Part shown: piece after piece, positions 57,599-64,000 of the stretch
Numbering within the stretch: the first letter of the stretch is position 1
Layout of the letters: every line of letters starts with the position of its first letter
NCBI GenBank assembly: GCA_017893485.1
Contig: CM030366.1
Coordinates: 53,648,568-53,712,567 of the forward strand
DNA from: Hemerocallis citrina
Taxonomy: Eukaryota > Streptophyta > Magnoliopsida > Asparagales > Asphodelaceae
DNA: 64,000 nucleotides
Direction: 5' to 3'
Position numbers and translations under genes: made by a program
The notes under the pieces: generated by a model
What the model saw: only the letters and a program-made list of their open reading frames with translations
Told to the model about the DNA's origin: nothing
Database searches by the model: none

Positions 57599-58450
57599 CC
57601 TCTTAGGGGTGGGGATACTTCGGTTGAGAGACACACGAGGGTGACGAATGTTGTACTGCCGACGCCCTACCTCGGCGGACGTCCCTAGGCCGGCGAGCCG
57701 AGAAGTATCGTTCGCACCCGATCTAACGGTGGCCCCAACAGATGCTCCGCTCGATGAAGTGGCCACACCACTTTGTGCATCTCCAGGGTCTCGATGTATG
57801 GGCGACGAGCGAAGCACGAGATCGCGGAACGACATCCCCCTGTTATACTCCTCCCGAGTGCAAGAGGTAGTTCTGATAGTGCTTCCCTCAGATCGTGGTC
57901 AAAGACGAGCGACCTCTGCCTCGAGCTCGACAATCCGCTCTTTAAGCAAGTCGTCTTTCACAGTTATCTTCAAACGAGGCAGTCGCATCGAGCCTCCCCC
58001 TCGAGAGCCATCGGTGATCGTCTGTCGAAGGTGAGAAACCTCCATGCTCTTATCGAATGTCACCTTCTTCAGCTCATCCCTCTCCGCTGTCATCTGCGAC
58101 AGAGAGTGGCGAAGGCACTTAAGCTTCAAGCCGAGGTTAGCAGCCGCCGACGAGCCCACGTCATCACCTTCAGGGGTCGTCTCGTTAATCCTATCTTCCA
58201 ATCGTCTCCTCTCTATGTCTTGACGAACTAGGGTTGGTCTCAGGTGATTCAGCTCATACTTCGCTTTACGGAGATCCGAATCCACTTCACGAAGCCACTC
58301 TTGGTTCCTCGTAAGCCCCAATCTCGTCGCCCCTAGGCCAGCCTTGAGACGAGCCACTTCGGCTATCCGAGGTACTTTGGCGATCTGTAGCGCTTCGACG
58401 ATATGAAAAGTGCCAGAGCACGAAGCTACTAAGTTCACACAAACGAACAC
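57599..58450 (-). pseudogene. Antisense coiled-coil ORF, downstream part
   Basis: 58450-57899 is open for 183 codons, rich in leucine and charged residues (KAKYELNHLRPTLVRQ, LSQMTAERDELKKV, KERIVELEAEVARL), a clear coiled coil. After a stop it continues open to 57599. It has the same strand as the spliced gene upstream and may be its last exon(s). Function unknown. Confidence 0.55.
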
Positions 58451-58618
58451 TTAAACAAAGTTCGAAATTTCTCCAACACGTGGACTAAAAAAGATAGAAA
58501 ACTTCTCCAACACTTAGACAAAAAAAGAGATAGAAACTTTTTTATTTAGAGTAAAGGCGGTGGCCAGTCCGCAACGAGGCAATACATAGAGAAAAAAAAA
58601 AGAAGAGAAACAACTAAG

Positions 58619-60801
58619 TCAAGGAGCCACCTCGAGGTGCTGCTCCAAGGCACCCTCGCTCGGCAAAGTCACGAGCGCCCCTTCAGGATTCGCCACCTCC
58701 TCGTCATCGCCTTCGGCTTCGTCACCTTCCCCTTCGGGCTTGACCTCGGCTAGGGGAATGATCTCCTCACCTTCTACCGGGTCGTAGAGGTGGTACCCCG
58801 AGCTGTCGAAGTCGGGGAGACGAGCCGCCACATGCTTCAGGGCCCGAGCGTAGGCCTCCTCCATGTTGGTCATCATGTGGGCCTCCGCCTCATCTTGGAT
58901 GGCCTTCCTCGCCTCGTCCACTTTCACCTCCTGCTCCTTCAGCGCCTCCTCCGATGCCTTCAGAGCTTTTGCCAGCTCCTCCTCGACGCGAGCCTTCTCC
59001 TTCTCCAACACCTCGACCTTTGCCGCTTCGGCCGCTGAGCGCTCGAGCGCCTTAGCAATAGCAGCCTCGAGGGTGCCAACCTCGGTAGCTCGCAATGCCG
59101 AGAGTCGTTGCTCGGCCTCGAACAACTTCACTGCCTTGGCACACTCCGCCCGCTCTCGGTCGTTCGATGCCTTCAACTCCTTCTCCTGCTCGGCGAACTG
59201 CTCAAGCATGTGGGTGAAGTGGCAGATGGTCTGAAAACAGAAGGAGAAGAACGTGAGAACCAACAGTCGTGAACTCCAAAATTTAAGAGAGCAGAGCGAG
59301 AACGCTTACGAACATCGTCAATCGGGCGATCTCCAATGCGTCGTCGCCGACTGTGCCAGCCTTCAGAACCGCGTGATCCTTCAGGGTCGGCAAGTGGCGC
59401 ACGGCCTGCATGCACATTGCCGCGTCACCGAGGAAGCCATCGAGATTCATCACTCTCCAGTCCGGGACAAAGAGCTTCTTGTGTTCCTCGGTGAGGATGG
59501 CCTCCGCTTCGGCCAGAAGCGGCAGAACCTCGAGGGCTAGTGCAGCTCTGGCCGAGAACGCCCCGCTCGAAGACTCGGGGGCATCGGCCAAGGCGAGCGT
59601 GGCCTGTGGAGCCAAGGGGGAGTCGCTGACCAAGTCAACAACCGTCGTAGGAGCCGAGGGCGTCTGAGCTACTCGGCTGGAAGGGGGCCCCGTCGTCGTC
59701 ATCTTCCTCTTTTTGTTGTCTGTCGCGTTCGCCGCTGTCGCGCTCCTCTTCGCCATAAGAGCCTTGAAGTCCATGCCGGGGGTTTCTGAAGAAGAAAAAT
59801 CAGAGAAAGAGTTAGCGATATAAAAAGAAACATATATAAGCTAAGGAAAGAGAAGTAAAAATATACGAAGCATACTCAGGTCGATCGGACAGAGACCCCC
59901 ACTGAAAAGGACCTCCTCGGTGATATCTTTTTAACCGAGGGTCGGAAGACCGAGGATCTTCGACATGACCTCCTCCTCTTCCTTAGTCAGCATCGGCTCG
60001 GCCTTCGCCCACTTCGGAACGTCCTCCTTCCACACCATCAGAAATCTCCACGGCTCAGGGCCTCGGATCAAAAAATACTTCTCCTTCCAATGCTTGATGG
60101 AGTCCGGATTCTCTATTAGTTTGACCCCCTCTCCTCGGCGACAAGTAGTACCGGTACTCCATCTTACTCATTCAGTAGATCTGGTAGAGGCTGCGAAGAA
60201 TGACGACCTAAGGCTGAACGCCCAATGCCTGACTCTAGAGGATGAAGGCAATGACGTGCCGCCACATGTTCGGCATGAACTGCACCGGACTCAAGCCATA
60301 CCATTGTAGAACCTCGACTACGAATGGTGGCAGGGGTAGCCGAAGGCCGGCATTGAGTATGTCGTAGGGGAAGACACAGGTGTCTGGTGACGTCTCTGTG
60401 CATGCTCGGAAGCCTGGACCGGGGAGGAGCAGTGTGTACTCCTTCGGGATCCGGAACCCCTTTCTAATTCGATGGAGATCCGCCTCGGTCATAACCGAGG
60501 GGATCTCGTCCACCTCGGAAGGGTCCCTCGGACTGTTCTCCTCATAAGCAGCCGATCTCCCTTGCACCGCCTTCAACAAAATATCTCCGGAGTAGCTTCT
60601 GACCATTCCGAGGCTCGACAGCATAGACGATATCCGACCCAGTGCACCGGCCCCCTTCACCTTCTCCACAATAGTTTCGGCGATGGCCGACCTCGCCACT
60701 TCCTTCCCCTTGCTCGGGGGGGGGGGGGGGGGGGGCACTAAAGCTCCGTCGGTCTCTTGGTCCGAGGTGGAGGTCTCATTCCCCGATGACACTCTAGACA
60801 T
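58619..60801 (-). pseudogene. Antisense gene of Tat element 2: gypsy-type 'Transposase_28' plus coiled coil
   Basis: Exon 1 (60801-59876) encodes the domain listed as putative gypsy-type transposon: GFRIPKEYTLLLPGPGFRAC, then LPLPPFVVEVLQWYGLSPVQ, and later a WRFLMVWKEDVPKW stretch. Intron 59875-59786 (phase 1) leads to exon 2 (59785-59310, TPGMDFKALMAKRS..). Intron 59309-59231 leads to exon 3 (59230-58619), a long Ala/Glu/Lys coiled coil with an acidic end. Both introns are GT-AG and frame-preserving. Four stops (at 60235 and later, and near 59935) and a frameshift near 60125 kill exon 1. Related Tat elements carry such an antisense ORF; its role is unknown. A G run at 60718-60735 makes the polyproline length uncertain. 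Confidence 0.72.
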
Positions 60802-61029
60802 TTCAAGTTAAGGTTAAGATAATTTACCTTGAAGTGACGTCTACGGTCGGAAAGCTCGCCGGAAAGTAAAATCGCTTGGCCACAAACGCTAGCAGCGTCG
60901 CTCGAGAGAAAAAATGACTTGAGTAAAAAGTGAACCACGCGAGAAGTAAAAAGCAAGAAATAAGAAATGAGCAGAAGGGGAGGCAGTGAAAACTTATAGC
61001 ATCAAGGCAGATTTGGGTGGGCTTTTGAA

Positions 61030-61980
61030 TGCTTTGGGTCCCCACAGCGGCCGACCAGAAGCCTAAACGCCAAAATTCTCGTGATCCACGCCTCTCACCT
61101 CAGGATTCGCGCCTGATCTTCATTAGACAGCCCAGATCGTGCCACGTCGCTCGAAACCCAAATCTGAGCAACTTGCATTTCGAGCTGCGTATTGGAGAAA
61201 AACAACTTTCTCCTCATGATTCACATCTGATCTTAATCAGACGGCTTAGATCTCGTCGCGTCGATGGAAATCACATTTTCTCGTGATCCATGCCTTCTTG
61301 CCTCATGATTCGCACCTGATCTTCATCAGACGGCCCAGATCGTGCCACGTCGCTCGGAACCCAAATCCGAGCAACTTGCATTCCGAGCTGCGTATTGGAG
61401 AAAAATGACTTTCTTCTTGTGATTCACGCCTGATCTTAATCAAACGACTTAGATCTCACCGCGTCGACGGAAATCACGTTTTCTCGTGATCCACACCTCT
61501 TGCCTCATAATTCACGCCTGATCTTCATCAGACGCACCAGATTGTGCCACGTCGCTCGGAATCCCAATCCGAGCGACTGGCATACCGAGCTGCTCATACG
61601 GAGAAAATGCTACCGAGCCATGAGAACCATCTGATCATCTTAAAATTTGTGCCACGACCTAATGAGCGTCTCTATTCAGCTACGTGGCAGAATACAGATC
61701 CACCGTCGGATAGTCAAGATATTCGTGCTGATGCCAGATGGACGCCCCAGATTGTGCCACATCGCTCGGAATCCCAATCTGAGTGACTGGCATACCGAGC
61801 TGCCCATACGGAGAAAATTCTGTGGAGCGACACGAGCCGTCAGATCACCTCAAAACTCGCATCATGACCCGATCAAGGCCGCAGATTCATCCACGTCGCT
61901 CAACACCGCCCCACCATCTGATCGTTCGAAACTTCACGCAGACGCACGATGGACGGTTCAGATTGCGCCACGTCATAAAT
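61030..61980 (+). repeat. Tandem repeats upstream of the 3' LTR
   Basis: Units of about 200-240 bp contain CGTGATTCACGCCTGATCTT, CATCAGACGGCCCAGATCGTG, CCACGTCGCTCGGAA.CCCAA and GAGCTGCGTATTGGAGAAAA. Copies start near 61075, 61290, 61490 and, more diverged, 61730 and 61890. Not coding. Confidence 0.8.
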
Positions 61981-62394
61981 CCAGTGATAAATCCTTTTAT
62001 TTTAATTAAAATTTGAATTAATTATTTAAAAATTGCGAGAAAATAATTAAAGATTCTAAAAAATAATTATAAATTTGGAAAAAATACTTTGAAGCTCCTC
62101 GATAAATAATTATTTGTTTGAATAATTAATTGATGCTTCTTGAAATTAGATTATTGCTTCGCAAAATTAAATAACTAATTCAAAAAAACAATTAAAAAAT
62201 GGGGGGAAATCATCAAAAATCCAGAAGAGCCTATGAGCAAACTTAGGCGCATTACTCGCCCAGAAAAGCACCGTCACCCCTCCAACGAGATTCGAACACC
62301 CTTCGAGGGCTCCGATAAAGCCCTATACGCCATTAAAACAACAAAACTACTCCCCAAAGGTTGTAACACACAGTCTTTGGGATTGAGAGGCTCG

Positions 62395-62968
62395 TGATAC
62401 GGCTAAAAATGGGGTTAAATCAGAACCGTTCAAAGTGGGTACGAATCTTAAAGTCACAGGGGCAAGATGGTCATTTCACCAACAAACAGGTCCGAATTGG
62501 GGACCGGGTCTCTCCTCTTAGGCCCGCTAACCCATGAACGGATCTGTTCAGCTGAGAACGGATCTCAACCCGTTAGGGACCAGGTAAACAGGATAAGAGG
62601 AAATCCTGGCTCGTCCTTATCCTGAGGAGGTGGTTGTAACCACCCCTATCCAGCCACACCGAGAAGTAGGAATTCATTCTGATCCTGAAACAGATCCCCA
62701 GGGCGACTATAAATACCCCCCTACCTCCTACTATCACAGGTGATCACTCTTTGGGCACTTAAGCTCTTTTCCTTTACTTTTCCTGGTATTGACAAGAGCG
62801 TCGGAGGGTTTGTCGCCGGGATCCATCCTTGTATTTCGAACATTTGTGCAGGTCCACGGGAGCACCAAGGAGTCCACTTGTCAACAAGGAAGTAGGATTT
62901 AGCCTGTTCGAGTTCCTACGAACCTACAAATTATGTCTATTGCCCCCACACCAGATCCAATGGCAACA
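62395..62968 (+). repeat. 3' LTR of Tat element 2
   Basis: Begins TGATACGGCTAAAAATG and ends near CCAATGGCAACA. Same length and order as the 5' LTR, including TATAAATA at 62708-62715. Confidence 0.88.
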
Positions 62969-63073
62969 GCTACCTATCATGTTGAAATCCTCTGGTTGTT
63001 GTAATCTATAAATCAACTCCTGCTCATGCACCAATTTAGTTTGGCACATGCCAAAATTCACCTATATTGTATC

Positions 63074-63247
63074 GAGTCATGCTACATTCATTACCAATTT
63101 CACTACATTTCTCTTTACTACCTTAGATGGCACACTTCAATAGGTGGAAAAATATAGAGTAGGTGGGGGAACTCTCCAATAGGAGTGTGCCACCTAAGAT
63201 AATGAAGAGAATGGTAGTAAAATTGGTAGTGGATGAAGCATTACTCA
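63074..63247. mobile_element. Mutator-type MITE, 174 bp (relative of 1152-1322)
   Basis: GAGTCATGCTACATTCATTACC and its inverted partner are flanked by an exact 10 bp duplication ATATTGTATC (63064-63073, 63248-63257). The arms resemble those of the MITE near the start of the window (TTTCTCTTTACTACCTTAGA / TTTCTTTACTGCCTTAAG). Confidence 0.85.
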
Positions 63248-63273
63248 TATTGTATCACATCAGATAATGAGTA

Positions 63274-63440
63274 TTTTTTTATTTTTTTATTTTTTTATTT
63301 TTTTTTTTAACAAGAATCTAGTCACACAAATTCACCCACTTCACCCACTCTCGCTCTATATTCATATATATTCAGTGCAAGTAAGACTCGAACCCCCGAA
63401 CTCTTACTCAGTGGTCACTATTAAAGTAGTTTACTAGTAG
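63274..63440 (-). mobile_element. SINE-like element, minus strand
   Basis: The minus strand has an A-box-like TAGTGACCACTGAGTAAG and a B-box GGGTTCGAGTC (63394-63384). About 70 bases later it runs into an A-rich tail (T-rich on plus, 63274-63310). The boxes are closer than in a tRNA, so the head is altered. A target duplication was not identified. Confidence 0.5.
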
Positions 63441-63738
63441 ACAATTAGTTGCATTTGCCATTTTCGTACAAGAAGGGAGCCTCACAGTGCCACACAAACA
63501 CTACACATGTAGATAGTCATCCTGTACATAATGAGAAATTGGAGCAAGCAAGACTCAATGGCCGAACCTCATCCTCACTAACGAATATGCCTACCATTTG
63601 GCATTGATATCGTAATCTAGTACAAGTTGTTCATAAAGATTGAGACCGCCGCATTATCCATTTATCTAACTTTTCCATCAAAATAATGAACAGAAAGAAT
63701 CGTAGAAATGGAATTTAGGTAGAATTTAGGGATCTACC
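63441..63738. other. No recognisable feature
   Basis: Unique-looking DNA without coding or repeat signal. Confidence 0.4.
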
Positions 63739-64000
63739 TGATATGGCTAAAAATAAAACTAGATCGGAACCGTTCAAATCGTGCACGGATCTCAAAGTCT
63801 TATAGGCAAAATGGTAATTTACCCTACAAACGGGTTCAAAAATGGGAACTGAGTCTTTTCCAAGGCCCAATAACCAAAAAAGGGACTTGTATTACAGGAT
63901 TATGTGGCAGCCCATTATAAATAAACTCATATCATTTAAAGAGTTGGTTAAATTCATGATTATTCCTAAGATATGGTTTAAAACCAAATCTCTTATCATG
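63739..64000 (+). repeat. Start of a third Tat-type LTR, cut by the window end
   Basis: TGATATGGCTAAAAAT, GATCGGAACCGTTCAAA and ACGG(A)TCTCAAAGTC match the first 150 bases of the LTRs at 50884 and 62395 with clear divergence. The rest of the element would lie to the right. Confidence 0.75.

Larger units (their letters stand above)
50884..62968 (+). mobile_element. Tat-lineage Ty3/gypsy element 2 (12.1 kb) with antisense gene
   Basis: Two LTRs of about 574 bp (50884-51457 and 62395-62968) enclose a primer site, gag, protease, RT, RNase H, a second RNase H and integrase, all on the plus strand. A minus-strand multi-exon gene and tandem repeats follow. The dual RNase H and the antisense ORF place it with the Tat (RIRE2/Grande/Retand-like) lineage. 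Every coding part has stops or frameshifts. A target duplication is not clear. Confidence 0.9.

Noticed and set aside
61544..62016. Plus-strand ORFs (80-120 codons) with SESQSE and ARNPNLS motifs
   Set aside because: They follow the tandem repeats before the 3' LTR and have no conserved family.

Overview
The window looks like plant nuclear DNA, probably from a repeat-rich, gene-poor part of a flowering-plant genome. The evidence is short phase-0 introns with GT-AG borders, PIF/Harbinger, Helitron, Mutator-type and hAT-type DNA elements, a plant L1-type LINE, Ty3/gypsy elements of the Tat lineage with dual RNase H, and several very long LTRs of the plant gypsy type. I see no ordinary host gene that I can defend. 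Almost every base can be assigned to a transposable element or its debris, often nested several layers deep. The species cannot be named from this sequence.

Layout. 1-1060 holds two families of palindromic fold-back repeats. 1152-1839 holds two small terminal-inverted-repeat elements. 1840-5460 is an L1-type LINE remnant (minus strand) split by a 2.45 kb Helitron at 2401-4850; the LINE reading frame runs across the break and fixes the Helitron ends to the base. The Helitron carries six tandem heads, a hAT-like MITE and a tandem duplication. 5820-7441 is a poly(A)-tailed retroelement with an 18 bp target duplication. 7985-14882 is a structurally complete PIF/Harbinger transposon with TTA target duplications. 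It carries a DDE transposase, a two-exon Myb/SANT-like partner ORF, a subterminal hairpin array and, unexpectedly, an intact four-exon plant mobile domain (PMD) gene.

15500-40498 is a stack of long LTRs: a solo LTR (16039-19295), a 13 kb LARD-like gypsy derivative (19520-32805) with 4.1 kb LTRs and a 1.15 kb non-coding interior, then two more solo LTRs (32874-36930 and 36987-40498). The three solo LTRs have exact 5 bp target duplications. One LTR of the LARD is interrupted by a minus-strand Helitron that has captured spliced gene fragments.

40584-49440 and 50884-62968 are two Tat-lineage Ty3/gypsy elements with different defects. The first keeps gag and protease but has lost reverse transcriptase, RNase H and most of integrase. 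The second keeps all pol domains, though broken, but has lost the middle of gag. The second also carries a spliced antisense gene between pol and the 3' LTR. A third related LTR starts at 63739 and runs off the window.

How the genes work together: only the PIF/Harbinger element looks potentially functional. Its transposase has D192, D243 and E317 in place, and the Myb-like protein is the usual DNA-binding partner. The PMD protein is a third, intact coding unit in the same element and is the best candidate for something new. All other coding traces are broken retroelement or captured fragments.
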